Of a DNA stretch of 60,797 nucleotides, positions 7,330 through 18,826 are shown piece by piece; within the stretch, counting starts at the first letter, position 1, and every line of letters begins with the position of its first letter. Under the pieces are notes generated by a model that searched no databases, had not been told where the DNA came from, and saw nothing but the letters and a program-made list of their open reading frames with translations. Both the position numbers and the translations under genes were made by a program. Origin of the DNA: Fictibacillus phosphorivorans (lineage in GTDB: Bacteria > Bacillota > Bacilli > Bacillales > Fictibacillaceae); the NCBI RefSeq assembly GCF_001619875.1, contig NZ_LRFC01000003.1, positions 1 to 60,797 on the forward strand. The letters are read 5' to 3'.

Positions 7330-8127
7330 TTAACTGCGTAATAATAACAACGATGCTGTCAGCAACAATAAAAGCAGAAGTGCAAACGTGTCTCGCTTAT
7401 GCCACTCTAATGCTCTTAGGCGTGTTCTTCCTTCTCCACCTCGGTATCCTCTAGCTTCCATCGCAAGTGCCAGCTCTTCCGCTCGTTTGAACGAGGAAAC
7501 GAATAAAGGAACTAAGAGTGGTACAAATGCCTTTGCTCTTTCTTTTATCGGACCGCTAGTGAAGTCAGCTCCACGAGCCATCTGTGCCTTCATGATCTTT
7601 TCCGTTTCCTGAAGAAGTGTCGGAATAAACCTTAAAGAGATCGACATCATGAGGGCAAACTCATGAACAGGAAGCTTCCATTTTTTAAGTGGTCCTAAGA
7701 GATGTTCCAAGCCATCCGTGATATCAATTGGTGTCGTTGTTAATGTTAATAAGGATGTCATCAAAACGAGAAGGAGAAGCCTCATCGCGATAAAGACCCC
7801 TTGGATGATTCCACCTTCATAAATTTCAAGAAAGCCTGCTTTATACAGCAGTTCCCCTTCTTTTGTTAAGAACACATGCAGAAGCATCGTAAACACAACA
7901 AGAATAAGGATGGGTTTTAATCCTTTATACAAAAAGCGCAACGGCACTTTAGACAACGTAATCGTTACTGCAGTAAACGCAACTAGCAGCCCATAAGTTA
8001 CCCAGCTGTTTGCTAGAAAGACTATAAACAAATAAAAGAACGCTGCAATAAGCTTCGACCGTGAATCCATCCGATGCAATGGTGAAGATGCAGGGTAATA
8101 CTGCCCGATGATTACATTTTGCAGCAT
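7330..8127 (-). CDS. ecfT: EcfT, transmembrane subunit of ECF vitamin transporters
   Basis: EcfT is the scaffold membrane protein that couples the two ATPases to exchangeable S components for vitamins and metals. The protein has 265 residues with about five hydrophobic segments (near 28-62, 70-90, 105-130, 150-172, 243-262). Two coupling-helix ARG motifs are present (QMARGADF and [10 protein letters not shown]). It begins one base after ecfA2 ends, so the two are translationally linked. No S component is encoded here, as in group II ECF systems. Confidence 0.95.
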   Translation of the reverse strand: MLQNVIIGQYYPASSPLHRMDSRSKLIAAFFYLFIVFLANSWVTYGLLVAFTAVTITLSKVPLRFLYKGLKPILILVVFTMLLHVFLTKEGELLYKAGFLEIYEGGIIQGVFIAMRLLLLVLMTSLLTLTTTPIDITDGLEHLLGPLKKWKLPVHEFALMMSISLRFIPTLLQETEKIMKAQMARGADFTSGPIKERAKAFVPLLVPLFVSSFKRAEELALAMEARGYRGGEGRTRLRALEWHKRDTFALLLLLLLTASLLLLRS

Positions 8128-8128
8128 A

Positions 8129-8995
8129 TTAGTTCCCCCTCTTCTTAAGGGAAAGACTCACAAGTTTCGCAAGCTCCTCAATCGTAAAACTGGATAGTGA
8201 AAGATTTTGCCCAGATACCTCATTCCATTTGTTTAAAAATTGAACGGTCTCTGGAACATCTAGTCCCGCTTGATTCAGCAGTTCTCGCTGATTAAAGATA
8301 TCGCTAGGTTTTCCATGCAGATACAGTTCACCTTTATGCATTACCGCGATTTCGTCAGCATACTTCGACGCATCTTCCATGCTGTGAGTAACAAGGATCG
8401 TTGTTAACTTATTCTTTTCATGAAGGTTGTAAAACAACTCCATGATCTCGACTCTGCCTGAAGGGTCTAATCCTGCTGTAGGCTCATCTAAAATCAGAAC
8501 TTCCGGATTCATTGCCAGGACTCCTGCAATCGCAACCCTGCGCATCTGTCCTCCACTTAAGTCAAAAGGTGACTTTGTGAGAACAGATTGTGGAAGGCCT
8601 ACCATCTCAATGACTTTTGAAGCTGTCTTCTTTGCTTCCTCTTCAGACACGCCAAAATTTCGCGGGCCAAACATGATATCTTTTTCTACCGTTTCTTCAA
8701 ACAGCTGATGCTCTGGGTATTGAAATACAATTCCCGCTTTTTTTCGAAGCGGTTTTAAATCTTGCTTTTTACCGCCAGCTTTAAGCTCAGTGCTGCCCAT
8801 TTTTATAGAACCGTCAGAAGGCTTTAACAGCCCATTGAAGTGTTGGATCAGCGTCGATTTCCCTGAACCGGTATGACCGATCAAAGCCAGAAACGTTCCG
8901 TCACCAATATCCAGCGTAATGTCGTGAAGCGCACGTCTCTCAAAGGGAGTGCCTTGCATGTAGCGATGTTCCAGGCGGTTTATGCTAATTTCCAT
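8129..8995 (-). CDS. ecfA2: EcfA2, ECF transporter ATPase
   Basis: The second ATP-binding subunit of the energising module (288 residues). Walker A is GHTGSGKST near residue 40, the signature is [13 protein letters not shown] near 145, Walker B is [12 protein letters not shown] near 165 and the switch His is in LVTHSMED. The start overlaps the end of ecfA1 by 16 bases, indicating coupled translation and equal stoichiometry. A C-terminal helical extension is typical of EcfA proteins. Confidence 0.96.
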   Translation of the reverse strand: MEISINRLEHRYMQGTPFERRALHDITLDIGDGTFLALIGHTGSGKSTLIQHFNGLLKPSDGSIKMGSTELKAGGKKQDLKPLRKKAGIVFQYPEHQLFEETVEKDIMFGPRNFGVSEEEAKKTASKVIEMVGLPQSVLTKSPFDLSGGQMRRVAIAGVLAMNPEVLILDEPTAGLDPSGRVEIMELFYNLHEKNKLTTILVTHSMEDASKYADEIAVMHKGELYLHGKPSDIFNQRELLNQAGLDVPETVQFLNKWNEVSGQNLSLSSFTIEELAKLVSLSLKKRGN

Positions 8996-9810
8996 AATGC
9001 ATTCACCAGCTCTTCCTGTGTTAAATAGCTTTTATCAAGCTCCACACCTTGTTGGCGGAGAGCTTCACTTAACTTTAGTGAAAACGGTAAATCCAGACCT
9101 GCCGATTTCAACAATTCACGCTGTTGAAAGATGTCTTCGGGTATTCCCTCAGCTGCCTTTTCTCCCATTTTCATGACGACAACTCTGTCTGCACTTAGCG
9201 CTTCCTCTAAATCATGTGTAATGGAAATGACAGTGATGCCTTCTTTTTGATTCAGTTCCCGAACCGTCTCGATGACTTCGATTCGTCCGATCGGATCAAG
9301 CATCGATGTTGCCTCATCCAGTACGATAACAGATGGCTTCTGTGCCAAGATTCCTGCAATAGCCACCCTTTGTTTCTGACCGCCGGATAACTGATGAGGT
9401 TCTTGGTTTAAGAAAGCTTCCATTCCTACACGCTCTACACTTTCACTGATGCGCTTTACCATCTCATCACGAGGAACACCGAAATTTTCAAGGCCAAACG
9501 CAATATCATCTTGCACACTTGTCCCAACAAACTGATTATCAGGATTTTGAAAGACCATACCCACTTGTCTTCTTACTTCCCATATGTCGTCGGGGCGTTC
9601 TGTTGTGTAGCTTGAAACATAAACCGCACCTTCGTTCGGCAATAACAATCCGTTTAACATTTTCGCCAACGTGGACTTACCAGAGCCGTTGTGGCCAACG
9701 ATGGAAAGCCATTCCCCTTTGTGTACATCTAACGTTACACCTTTAAGTGTAGGTATCTCTTCTCCCGGATAAAAAAAGGTCACATCTTTAACGGTAATGA
9801 TGTTTTCCAT
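8980..9810 (-). CDS. ecfA1: EcfA1, ECF transporter ATPase
   Basis: The first ATP-binding subunit of the ECF module (276 residues). Walker A is GHNGSGKST near residue 39, the Q-loop MVFQNPDNQF, signature LSGGQKQRVAIAG, Walker B VIVLDEATSMLD, and the switch His in SITHDLEEA. Minus-strand AGAGGAGG precedes the ATG. It leads ecfA1-ecfA2-ecfT-truA. The 452-bp gap to rplQ holds the rplQ terminator, a repeat array and a second terminator-like hairpin, so this operon is probably transcribed from its own promoter rather than by read-through from rplQ. Confidence 0.96.
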   Translation of the reverse strand: MENIITVKDVTFFYPGEEIPTLKGVTLDVHKGEWLSIVGHNGSGKSTLAKMLNGLLLPNEGAVYVSSYTTERPDDIWEVRRQVGMVFQNPDNQFVGTSVQDDIAFGLENFGVPRDEMVKRISESVERVGMEAFLNQEPHQLSGGQKQRVAIAGILAQKPSVIVLDEATSMLDPIGRIEVIETVRELNQKEGITVISITHDLEEALSADRVVVMKMGEKAAEGIPEDIFQQRELLKSAGLDLPFSLKLSEALRQQGVELDKSYLTQEELVNALWKLA

Positions 9811-9900
9811 GTGACATCCTCCTCTTAGCTGCTGCTCATTCTAAGCTGCTCTCTGCTCGGTTAGTAAATTTAGCTTTGTAACTGATAAAATTAGAATATA

Positions 9901-9953
9901 AAAAAGTGGATCCTGCGTCATCTCACTGATGCAAGAGCTTATTTCATCTCCAC
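9901..9953 (-). terminator. terminator-like hairpin upstream of ecfA1
   Basis: On the minus strand GTGGA and TCCAC enclose an inner stem TGCATCA/TGACGCA (one mismatch), and TTTTTTAT follows. It lies about 90 bp before ecfA1. It may be a second terminator for rplQ transcripts or a leader attenuator of ecfA1; the sequence does not decide. Confidence 0.45.
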
Positions 9954-10000
9954 ATATATACTAGGAAGGGTATTAATACACTTAATTTGTAATAATCCTA

Positions 10001-10093
10001 AGTTAATTTGACGAGTTTAGTTTATATTTTGACAAGTTACAGTGTTAATTTCCCCAGTTTTAAGTGTATATCGACGAGCCGACATATTTCTAC
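10001..10093. repeat. array D: four degenerate repeats, 21-bp period
   Basis: The cores GACGAG, GACAAG, CCCCAG and GACGAG start at 10010, 10031, 10052 and 10073, exactly 21 bp apart. Each is preceded by a TAATTT- or TATATT-like stretch. It lies past the rplQ terminator in the gap before ecfA1. The last unit (TATATCGACGAG) resembles a unit of the array after sigH. Confidence 0.75.
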
Positions 10094-10210
10094 AAATCCA
10101 AACCATTATAAACCCCTCAACGCCAGCAAACATGCAACTTTCTGGTAGCAAGTTTTATTTTTCAATAGCCATTCTTCAACTGACTTTGTAAGGAGTTTTC
10201 AAAAAAATAA

Positions 10211-10251
10211 AAAAGGGCAAGATTGTCATTGAAGACTTGATCCCGCCCTTT
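10211..10251 (-). terminator. terminator of the S10-spc-alpha operon after rplQ
   Basis: On the minus strand AAAGGGCGGGATCAAGTCTT pairs with a complementary arm ending AATCTTGCCC and is followed by TTTTTTATT. It starts 12 bp after the rplQ stop. Confidence 0.85.
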
Positions 10252-10262
10252 CATACGTTTTA

Positions 10263-10625
10263 TTAAACTAATTCAATGATAACCATTGGTGCACCATCAC
10301 CACGGCGAGGGCCGATTTTTGCGATGCGAGTGTAACCACCGTTACGCTCTGCATAGCGAGGTGCAAGATCACTGAAAAGTTTTTGAAGAGATCTTTGTCC
10401 AGACTCAGCGTCTGCTACTTCGTTACGAAGGAACGATGCAGCCTGACGGCGAGCATGAAGGTCTCCACGCTTACCAAGCGTAATCATTTTTTCAGCAAAT
10501 TTACGAACTTCTTTTGCACGTGCTTCTGTAGTTTCAATACGCTCGTTGATGATTAAATCAGTAGCTAAATCACGAAGCATTGCTTTACGAACCGCAGATA
10601 CACGACCTAACTTTTGGTATCCCAT
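10263..10625 (-). CDS. rplQ: 50S ribosomal protein L17
   Basis: L17 (120 residues) lies near the peptide exit tunnel of the 50S subunit. The N-terminus [20 protein letters not shown] and the C-terminal [16 protein letters not shown] are typical; this is the short Firmicute form. GGAGGG precedes the ATG. It is the last gene of the long ribosomal operon, 58 bp after rpoA, and is followed by a terminator. Confidence 0.98.
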   Translation of the reverse strand: MGYQKLGRVSAVRKAMLRDLATDLIINERIETTEARAKEVRKFAEKMITLGKRGDLHARRQAASFLRNEVADAESGQRSLQKLFSDLAPRYAERNGGYTRIAKIGPRRGDGAPMVIIELV

Positions 10626-10683
10626 GCTTGTATTCCCTCCTCTGCGCGTTTCTCTCTCGTCTTGAAAAAGCGCGTATTACGAA

Positions 10684-11628
10684 TTAATCGTCAGCGCGTA
10701 ATGAAAGACCTAGCTCTTCAAGTTTCTCTTGAACTTCTTCAAGAGATTTCTTTCCAAGGTTGCGCACTTTCATCATGTCTTCTTCAGACTTATTCGCAAG
10801 TTCTTGAACTGTATTAATGCCAGCACGCTTTAGGCAGTTATAAGAACGAACAGAAAGATCTAGTTCCTCGATCGTCATCTCAAGTACTTTTTCTTTTTGG
10901 TCTTCCTCTTTTTCTACCATAATCTCAGCGTTCTGAGCTTGATCTGTTAAGCCAACAAAAATGTTTAAATGTTCGCTAATGATCTTCGCACCAAGAGAAA
11001 CTGCTTCCTCTGGACGAATGCTCCCATCTGTCCATACATCAAGCGTTAGCTTATCATAGTTTGTTACTTGTCCTACACGAGTGTTTTCCACTTGATAGTT
11101 TACACGAGAAATAGGTGTGTAAATGGAATCAACAGGAATAACTCCGATCGGCAGGTCTTCGCGTTTATTGCCTTCTGCCTGTACATAACCACGACCACGT
11201 TTAGCATGAAGCTTCATTTGGAAATGAGCGCCTTTTGCTAGTGTTGCGATATGAAGATCCGGGTTAAGGATTTCAACGTCGCTGTCATGAGTGATGTCGC
11301 CAGCTGTTACAACACCGTCACCTTGTACATCGATTTCAAGTGTCTTCTCTTCATCAGAGTAAATCTTCATTGCAAGTTTCTTTAAGTTTAAGATGATGGT
11401 TGTAACATCTTCAACTACACCTTCTACTGTAGAGAACTCATGCAATACGCCATTGATCTGAATAGATGTAACTGCTGCACCAGGTAGTGAGGACAACAGG
11501 ATACGACGCAAGGAGTTGCCTAGTGTAGTCCCGTATCCACGTTCAAGTGGTTCAACAACAAACTTTCCGTATGTGGCATCGTCGCTGATTTCAACCGTCT
11601 CAATTCTTGGCTTTTCGATTTCGATCAT
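10684..11628 (-). CDS. rpoA: RNA polymerase alpha subunit
   Basis: Alpha (314 residues) nucleates RNA polymerase assembly and contacts promoter UP elements and activators. The N-terminal domain (about 1-228) carries [28 protein letters not shown]. An acidic linker follows, then the helix-hairpin-helix C-terminal domain (about 245-314) with [14 protein letters not shown] and [18 protein letters not shown] precedes the ATG. A 143-bp gap separates it from rpsK, the widest gap inside this operon, and holds a perfect 9-bp stem-loop. Confidence 0.98.
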   Translation of the reverse strand: MIEIEKPRIETVEISDDATYGKFVVEPLERGYGTTLGNSLRRILLSSLPGAAVTSIQINGVLHEFSTVEGVVEDVTTIILNLKKLAMKIYSDEEKTLEIDVQGDGVVTAGDITHDSDVEILNPDLHIATLAKGAHFQMKLHAKRGRGYVQAEGNKREDLPIGVIPVDSIYTPISRVNYQVENTRVGQVTNYDKLTLDVWTDGSIRPEEAVSLGAKIISEHLNIFVGLTDQAQNAEIMVEKEEDQKEKVLEMTIEELDLSVRSYNCLKRAGINTVQELANKSEEDMMKVRNLGKKSLEEVQEKLEELGLSLRADD

Positions 11629-11658
11629 TCAACTGAACCCTCCTTCAAACGTCGAATC

Positions 11659-11680
11659 TCGGCTGGAAATCTCCAGCCGA
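11659..11680 (-). other. perfect stem-loop in the rpoA leader
   Basis: TCGGCTGGA and TCCAGCCGA form a 9-bp perfect stem around a 4-base loop, about 30 bases before the rpoA start. No T-run follows on the minus strand, so it is not a terminator. It could be a protein-binding site or an mRNA stability or processing element. Confidence 0.55.
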
Positions 11681-11771
11681 AATTCCCCATAGGCATTCCG
11701 ACTTATCAATTACCAAAACTTTTACTATAACCATTATAGACAAGTTATAGAAATATATACCGTGTATATCG

Positions 11772-12167
11772 TTACACGCGACGGCGTTTTGGTGGGCGGC
11801 AACCGTTGTGAGGTACAGGAGTAACGTCACGAATAGCTGTTACTTCTAAGCCTACCGCTTGAAGGGCACGGATTGCTGCTTCACGTCCAGCACCAGGTCC
11901 TTTAACGGATACTTCCAACGTTTTCATACCATGTTCCATTGCAGTTTTACCAGCTGTTTCAGCTGCCATTTGTGCTGCGAACGGAGTAGACTTACGAGAA
12001 CCTTTAAATCCTAGGTGACCAGCAGTCGCCCAAGAGATTGCGTTCCCGTGCGTGTCAGTAATCGTGATGATCGTGTTGTTGAATGTAGAACGGATATGTG
12101 CTACGCCGACTTCAACATTCTTTTTGACACGACGTTTACGTGTATTAGTCTTACGTGCTTTTGCCAT
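11772..12167 (-). CDS. rpsK: 30S ribosomal protein S11
   Basis: S11 (131 residues) forms part of the 30S platform near the mRNA exit. Conserved stretches [27 protein letters not shown] and the C-terminal [15 protein letters not shown] are intact. GGAGG is 7-8 bases before the ATG. It follows rpsM by 20 bp. Confidence 0.98.
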   Translation of the reverse strand: MAKARKTNTRKRRVKKNVEVGVAHIRSTFNNTIITITDTHGNAISWATAGHLGFKGSRKSTPFAAQMAAETAGKTAMEHGMKTLEVSVKGPGAGREAAIRALQAVGLEVTAIRDVTPVPHNGCRPPKRRRV

Positions 12168-12187
12168 TTAGAGTTTACCTCCTTTAC

Positions 12188-12553
12188 TTACTTTTTCTTA
12201 TTCGCTACTGTACGACGAGGTCCTTTACGAGTACGGGAGTTGTTCTTCGTGTTTTGACCACGTACTGGTAATCCACGACGATGACGAACACCACGATATG
12301 CTCCGATCTCGATTAGACGCTTGATGTTTAGTGATACTTCACGACGAAGGTCACCTTCCACTTTATGTCCATCGATGACTTCGCGGATTTTATTTAATTC
12401 ATCTTCAGTAAGATCACGAACGCGTGTATCTTCAGAAACTCCAGCTGCAGCAAGAATTTGCTGTGCTTTTGTTTTACCGATACCGAAGATGTATGTTAAA
12501 GAGATTACTACTCGCTTATCACGAGGAATATCTACACCTGCAACACGTGCCAT
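12188..12553 (-). CDS. rpsM: 30S ribosomal protein S13
   Basis: S13 (121 residues) sits in the 30S head, contacts the 50S subunit through bridge B1 and reaches the P-site tRNA with its basic tail. The start [20 protein letters not shown], the H2TH region and the tail [17 protein letters not shown] are typical. GGAGG precedes the ATG. It sits between rpmJ and rpsK as in all Bacillaceae. Confidence 0.98.
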   Translation of the reverse strand: MARVAGVDIPRDKRVVISLTYIFGIGKTKAQQILAAAGVSEDTRVRDLTEDELNKIREVIDGHKVEGDLRREVSLNIKRLIEIGAYRGVRHRRGLPVRGQNTKNNSRTRKGPRRTVANKKK

Positions 12554-12574
12554 AATTTTTGCACCTCCTGTATA

Positions 12575-12691
<117 letters not shown>

Positions 12692-12723
12692 TTATAACCT
12701 CCTTATGTCACGGAGTACATTGA

Positions 12724-12942
12724 TTATTTAAAACGATACGTTATACGACCACGTGATAAGTCATACGGAGACAATTCTACGGTTACTTTATCCCCTGGAA
12801 GAATTCGAATGTAGTGCATACGAATCTTTCCAGAAACGTGCGCTAGAACTTTGTGTCCGTTTTCTAGTTCAACACGAAACATGGCGTTCGGAAGAGGCTC
12901 AATAACTGTACCTTCTACCTCAATAACATCATCTTTAGCCAT
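12724..12942 (-). CDS. infA: translation initiation factor IF-1
   Basis: IF-1 (72 residues) is an OB-fold protein that binds the ribosomal A site during initiation. The sequence [19 protein letters not shown] and the C-terminal [15 protein letters not shown] are canonical. Its start overlaps the end of the preceding KOW-domain gene by 8 bases, which suggests coupled translation. The ribosome site AGGGAG lies inside that upstream gene. Confidence 0.98.
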   Translation of the reverse strand: MAKDDVIEVEGTVIEPLPNAMFRVELENGHKVLAHVSGKIRMHYIRILPGDKVTVELSPYDLSRGRITYRFK

Positions 12943-13258
12943 CGACTTGATCTCCCTTCTTCAGAGCAATGACTTTCTCGTCGGAAAACTTCGCTACTGC
13001 ATAACGCAATTTGCCATTGGTTACACGACCTGTTTCAAGAATGCTTTTAACAACTTCCGGAGAAGTAAAATCTAGCAGTTCTAAGTGGCTAAGGTTCTTG
13101 CGCTTGGCTCGATCAAACTTACGCTTGTCACCATCTGCGACGAGGACGAAACGCCCATCGAGAATACCGACAATAACACCTAACCGATCTGCGTCTCTTC
13201 CTTTTAGTATCCGAACCAGTTGTCCTATGTTCGGTACCGAATCAGATTCGCTTACCAT
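12935..13258 (-). CDS. KOW-domain RNA-binding protein (L14e-like, YbzG family)
   Basis: A 107-residue protein between map and infA, matching the position of ybzG in B. subtilis. The N-terminal half holds a KOW/SH3-like motif (about 10-50: [20 protein letters not shown]). The C-terminal half is lysine-rich and helical. Such proteins are described as ribosomal-protein-L14e-like, but a specific role is not known to me. AAGGTGATG precedes the ATG. It overlaps infA by 8 bases and follows map by 14 bases, so it is co-transcribed with translation genes. Confidence 0.85.
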   Translation of the reverse strand: MVSESDSVPNIGQLVRILKGRDADRLGVIVGILDGRFVLVADGDKRKFDRAKRKNLSHLELLDFTSPEVVKSILETGRVTNGKLRYAVAKFSDEKVIALKKGDQVDG

Positions 13259-13272
13259 TTCATCACCTTCAC

Positions 13273-14669
<1,397 letters not shown>

Positions 14670-14736
14670 CTAATCCCTCCATAAATCACAATCGTCTTAT
14701 TTAAGAGCTGCTGGGAAGATCGCTCTTCCCTCGCCC

Positions 14737-16038
14737 TTATTTAATGAAGCCTTTGTAGTGCCGCTTGATCAGCTGGCTCTCAATCTGCTTCATGGTGTCT
14801 AATGCCACACCTACAACAATCAGCAAGCTTGTTCCACCAATTTGAATGGCTGGCGGAAGGTTCAAACCTGGAATTGCTGTAAAGACAACTGGCAGGACTG
14901 CAATTGCAGCCAGGAAAAGAGATCCAACAAATGTTAATCGATACAGAATTCTTGTTATATAAGTTTGAGTGTTAGCTCCTGGACGAATGCCAGGAATGTA
15001 TCCACCCTGCTTCTTTAAGTTTTCCGCCATTTGCTCCGGATTTACCTGGATAAACGTATAGAAATACGAGAACCCGATAATAAGGAGCGCATATATAATC
15101 ATTCCGACTGGCTTCGTGTAGTCAAACGTGTTGATAATCCAAGTCGTAACATCATTCTGTCCGAAGAAGCCAGCAACAGTTCTTGGCGTGATGATCAAGG
15201 AAATCGCGAAGATAACCGGGATAACACCTGCTGCATTAACTTTGATCGGAAGATGAGTAGACTGGCCGCCAACAGGCTTTGTTCCAACGACTCGTTTTGC
15301 ATACTGAATCGGGATTTTCCGAACACCTTGTTGAATAAAGATAACACCCATAATAATGAGTACAATCGCAAGAGCAAGCAGTACAACCGTTACGATATGC
15401 ATGAATAACTGATCGCTACCGCCTTCAAATTGCGTTGTGAAAAGCTGGTTAACTGCTGTAGGAATAGCTGCGGCAATCCCCGCAAAAATCAGAACTGAAA
15501 TTCCGTTTCCAATCCCCTTAAGGGTAATCTGCTCACCTAACCACATTAAGAATGCAGTACCTGCAGTTAAAACTAACGCTATAAATAGATACGTAGTCAT
15601 GCTAGGGTTTTGAATAAGTCCTGGGAAAAGATTGTTAAAACCGATAGACATACCGATAGCCTGGATAAAACCAAGAACAATAGTTCCATAGCGAGTGAAC
15701 TGAGCTAATTTCTTACGCCCAACTTCACCTTGCTTACTCCACTCCGTAAATTTAGGAACAACGTCCATCTGCAAAAGTTGCACGATGATCGATGCTGTAA
15801 TATACGGCATGATACCCATAGCGAAAATGGAGAAGTTTTGTAACGCTCCACCGCCAAACGTATTTAAAAAACCAAATATGTTAGCACTGTCGCCAGTACT
15901 GAATTTCAGTACGTCGCGATTTACACCAGGTACTGGGATGAATGTTCCAAGACGGAACACCACCAGCATAGCAAGTGTAAACAATATCTTGTTTCTCAGA
16001 TCACCCACACGCATAATGTTGGAGATTGTCTGGAACAT
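14737..16038 (-). CDS. secY: SecY, protein translocase channel subunit
   Basis: SecY (433 residues) is the pore of the Sec translocon in the cytoplasmic membrane. Ten hydrophobic segments can be traced, beginning [19 protein letters not shown] and GTFIPVPGV; the C5 loop PGIRPG and the C-terminal LIKRHYKGFIK are conserved. Its partner secE is encoded at 42.7 kb. The ATG overlaps the end of rplO by one base. A GGGAAG/CTTCCC stem lies in the 67-bp gap before adk. Confidence 0.98.
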   Translation of the reverse strand: MFQTISNIMRVGDLRNKILFTLAMLVVFRLGTFIPVPGVNRDVLKFSTGDSANIFGFLNTFGGGALQNFSIFAMGIMPYITASIIVQLLQMDVVPKFTEWSKQGEVGRKKLAQFTRYGTIVLGFIQAIGMSIGFNNLFPGLIQNPSMTTYLFIALVLTAGTAFLMWLGEQITLKGIGNGISVLIFAGIAAAIPTAVNQLFTTQFEGGSDQLFMHIVTVVLLALAIVLIIMGVIFIQQGVRKIPIQYAKRVVGTKPVGGQSTHLPIKVNAAGVIPVIFAISLIITPRTVAGFFGQNDVTTWIINTFDYTKPVGMIIYALLIIGFSYFYTFIQVNPEQMAENLKKQGGYIPGIRPGANTQTYITRILYRLTFVGSLFLAAIAVLPVVFTAIPGLNLPPAIQIGGTSLLIVVGVALDTMKQIESQLIKRHYKGFIK

Positions 16039-16478
16039 TAGATCACCTCAGTAGTTCCGCCCGCTGCTTCAATTGCTTCTTTAGCAGAAACAGAGAATTT
16101 GTGCGCCTTAACTGTAAGCTTAACTTCTAACTTGCCATTACCTAGAACTTTGATACCGTTTTTAAGACTGCTAACTACTCCAGTTTCAATAAGAAGTTCA
16201 GGAGTAACCTCTGTGCCCTCTTCAAAACGTACAAGTTTCTCAAGATTTACTACTGCATACTCTTTACGAGTAGGGTTTGTGAATCCGCGTTTCGGTAAAC
16301 GACGTGCTAGTGGATTTTGTCCACCTTCGAATCCAGGTCTAACACCACCGCCTGAACGAGAGTTTTGACCTTTGTGACCACGACCACTTGTTTTACCATT
16401 ACCTGATCCGATACCGCGACCTACACGGTTGCGAACTTTACGGGATCCTTCTGATGGCTTCAACTCATGAAGTTTCAT
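16038..16478 (-). CDS. rplO: 50S ribosomal protein L15
   Basis: L15 (146 residues) is a late-assembly 50S protein with a long glycine- and basic-rich N-terminal extension entering the rRNA ([20 protein letters not shown]). The globular C-terminal half ends ISAKEA-like [23 protein letters not shown] precedes the ATG. It shares one base with the secY start. Confidence 0.98.
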   Translation of the reverse strand: MKLHELKPSEGSRKVRNRVGRGIGSGNGKTSGRGHKGQNSRSGGGVRPGFEGGQNPLARRLPKRGFTNPTRKEYAVVNLEKLVRFEEGTEVTPELLIETGVVSSLKNGIKVLGNGKLEVKLTVKAHKFSVSAKEAIEAAGGTTEVI

Positions 16479-16509
16479 CTGAGCACCTCCTCATGATTTA
16501 TTTATCTTT

Positions 16510-16698
16510 TTAAGCTTCTAATTCTTTCACTGTTAAAAGGTGAGACACCTTGTTAACCATACCGCGGATAGCCGCGTTATCTTCGTGCACAACTGTCTGG
16601 TGCATTTTGCGTAAACCAAGTGTCTTAACAACGATACGTTGGTTTTCCGGACGGCCGATTACACTGCGAGTGAGGGTGATTTCTAATTTCTTAGCCAT
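16510..16698 (-). CDS. rpmD: 50S ribosomal protein L30
   Basis: L30 (62 residues) has the usual length. The start [20 protein letters not shown] and the motif [21 protein letters not shown] are typical. AAGGAGG precedes the ATG. It lies 15 bp after rpsE. Confidence 0.97.
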   Translation of the reverse strand: MAKKLEITLTRSVIGRPENQRIVVKTLGLRKMHQTVVHEDNAAIRGMVNKVSHLLTVKELEA

Positions 16699-16712
16699 CT
16701 AAAGTTCCCTCC

Positions 16713-17210
16713 TTAACCTAAAAGCTCTTGTACTGACTTACCGCGAAGTTTCGCAACATCTTCAGCACGCTTTAAATTTTTCAATCCTTCAATTGTTGCA
16801 CGAACCATGTTGATTGGGTTGTTAGATCCAAGTGACTTAGAAAGGATGTCACCTACACCAGCAAGCTCCAATACCGCACGTACAGGTCCACCAGCAATTA
16901 CCCCAGTACCTTCAGATGCAGGCTTAAGAAGTACGTTACCTGCTCCAAAACGTCCAATTACTTGGTGAGGAATTGTTGTTTTTACGATCGGTACAGTTAC
17001 TAAGTTTTTCTTAGCATCTTCAATCGCCTTACGGATCGCTTCTGGTACCTCTTGGGCTTTACCAGTACCGAATCCAACGTGACCGTTTTTGTCACCTACT
17101 ACAACTACTGCAGCAAAGCGGAAACGACGTCCACCTTTTACTACTTTAGCTACACGGTTAACGGTAACGACGCGTTCTTCAAGTTCAAGTTTGTTAGGGT
17201 CGATACGCAT
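16713..17210 (-). CDS. rpsE: 30S ribosomal protein S5
   Basis: S5 (165 residues) contributes to decoding accuracy and mRNA entry. The double-stranded RNA-binding loop region [18 protein letters not shown] and the spectinomycin-loop context are wild-type in appearance. GGAGGG precedes the ATG. It lies 18 bp after rplR. Confidence 0.98.
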   Translation of the reverse strand: MRIDPNKLELEERVVTVNRVAKVVKGGRRFRFAAVVVVGDKNGHVGFGTGKAQEVPEAIRKAIEDAKKNLVTVPIVKTTIPHQVIGRFGAGNVLLKPASEGTGVIAGGPVRAVLELAGVGDILSKSLGSNNPINMVRATIEGLKNLKRAEDVAKLRGKSVQELLG

Positions 17211-17227
17211 CAGGTTCCCTCCTTCGA

Positions 17228-17590
17228 TTAAAATTCTAACCCAGCTTCACGAGCTGCGTCTGCTAATGCTTTAATACGTCCGTGATATAAATATCCGCCT
17301 CGGTCAAATACTACCGATTTGATTCCTTTTTCAACTGCGCGCTTAGCGATTTCTTGACCAATCGCTTTAGCAGCATCTACGTTTCCACCGTTTTCTACAC
17401 TTACACCTTTATCAAGGGAAGATGCAGATACAATTGTTACACCTGCTTGATCATCGATCAATTGAGCATAGATGTGCTTTGTAGAACGGAATACGTTCAA
17501 ACGAGGACGTTGTGCTGTTCCGCTTACAACGCGGCGAACACGAGCATGTCTTTTCTTACGAGCGACATTCTTATCTGCTTTCGTGATCAT
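17228..17590 (-). CDS. rplR: 50S ribosomal protein L18
   Basis: L18 (120 residues) binds 5S rRNA with L5. I chose the ATG at 17590 ([19 protein letters not shown]): a complementary AAAGGAG lies 8 bases upstream, and a start three codons earlier would overlap that site. [20 protein letters not shown] and [20 protein letters not shown] are conserved. Confidence 0.97.
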   Translation of the reverse strand: MITKADKNVARKKRHARVRRVVSGTAQRPRLNVFRSTKHIYAQLIDDQAGVTIVSASSLDKGVSVENGGNVDAAKAIGQEIAKRAVEKGIKSVVFDRGGYLYHGRIKALADAAREAGLEF

Positions 17591-17621
17591 CCTTTGCACT
17601 CCTTTCCGCTACCTAACGGCT

Positions 17622-18161
17622 TTATTTACCAGTCTTACCTTCTTTACGGCGAACGAATTCACCTTCGTAACGAATACCTTTACCTTTGTAAGGCTCAGGT
17701 GAACGAACTGAACGGATGTTTGCAGCAACTTCACCTACACGTTGCTTGTCAATACCCTTAACAATAACCTTCGTGTTAGAAGGTACTTCGATGTCGATTC
17801 CTTGCTCAGGAACGATTTCAACAGGGTGAGAGTAACCTACGTTAAGTACAAGCTTGTTACCAGCTTTGGAAGCACGATATCCAACCCCGATAATTTCAAG
17901 AGCTCTTTCATAACCGTTTGTTACACCGATTACCATGTTGTTTAATACGCTGCGAGTTGTACCATGCAGTGCACGGTGCTCTTTGTGGTCGCTCGGGCGT
18001 TCCACAGTAATTTCGTTATCTTGAACATTAATTTTAATGTCAGCATTGAATTTGCGAGAAAGTTCACCTTTAGGGCCTTTTACAGAAACCGTGTTGTCAT
18101 TAGCAACATCGATCGTAACGCCACCTGGAACTTCAATCGGTTTGTTACCTACGCGAGACAT
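17622..18161 (-). CDS. rplF: 50S ribosomal protein L6
   Basis: L6 (179 residues) lies near the factor-binding site and the sarcin-ricin loop. Two related domains are visible; the C-terminal one has the signature [20 protein letters not shown]. The start [17 protein letters not shown] is typical. AGGTG precedes the ATG. It lies 24 bp after rpsH. Confidence 0.98.
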   Translation of the reverse strand: MSRVGNKPIEVPGGVTIDVANDNTVSVKGPKGELSRKFNADIKINVQDNEITVERPSDHKEHRALHGTTRSVLNNMVIGVTNGYERALEIIGVGYRASKAGNKLVLNVGYSHPVEIVPEQGIDIEVPSNTKVIVKGIDKQRVGEVAANIRSVRSPEPYKGKGIRYEGEFVRRKEGKTGK

Positions 18162-18185
18162 GTTGACACCTCCATTCGCTATTTA

Positions 18186-18584
18186 TTACCAAACGTACGC
18201 TAGAACTTCGCCACCCATTTGTGATTGGCGAGCTTCTTTATCAGTCATAATGCCTTTAGATGTAGATACGATCGCAATACCAAGTCCTCCAAGAACACGT
18301 GGAAGTTCAGTTGATTTTGCGTAAACACGTAAACCAGGCTTAGAAATACGCTTAAGACCTGAGATTACACGCTCGTTGTTAGAACCGTACTTAAGGAAGA
18401 TGCGAATCATTCCTTGTTTGCTATCCTCTACATACTCCACATCGCGAACAAAACCTTCACGCTTAAGGATTTCAGCTATTTCTTTTTTCATATTAGAAGC
18501 AGGAAGCTCCAATTTATCGTGACGAACAGTGTTTGCGTTGCGGATGCGAGTAAGCATATCTGCAATTGGATCTGTCATAACCAT
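18186..18584 (-). CDS. rpsH: 30S ribosomal protein S8
   Basis: S8 (132 residues) binds helix 21 of 16S rRNA and can act as a translational repressor in other bacteria. [18 protein letters not shown] and the C-terminal [20 protein letters not shown] are canonical. AAGGAGG is 9 bases before the first ATG; a second in-frame ATG two codons later is less well spaced. Confidence 0.98.
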   Translation of the reverse strand: MVMTDPIADMLTRIRNANTVRHDKLELPASNMKKEIAEILKREGFVRDVEYVEDSKQGMIRIFLKYGSNNERVISGLKRISKPGLRVYAKSTELPRVLGGLGIAIVSTSKGIMTDKEARQSQMGGEVLAYVW

Positions 18585-18616
18585 TACTAGTTACCTCCTT
18601 CCCTTTTTTCAGGGTA

Positions 18617-18826
<210 letters not shown>

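Noticed and set aside
7330-9810. A complete vitamin transporter with its own substrate-binding component
   Set aside because: Only the two ATPases and EcfT are present; no S component is encoded nearby, consistent with a shared module.
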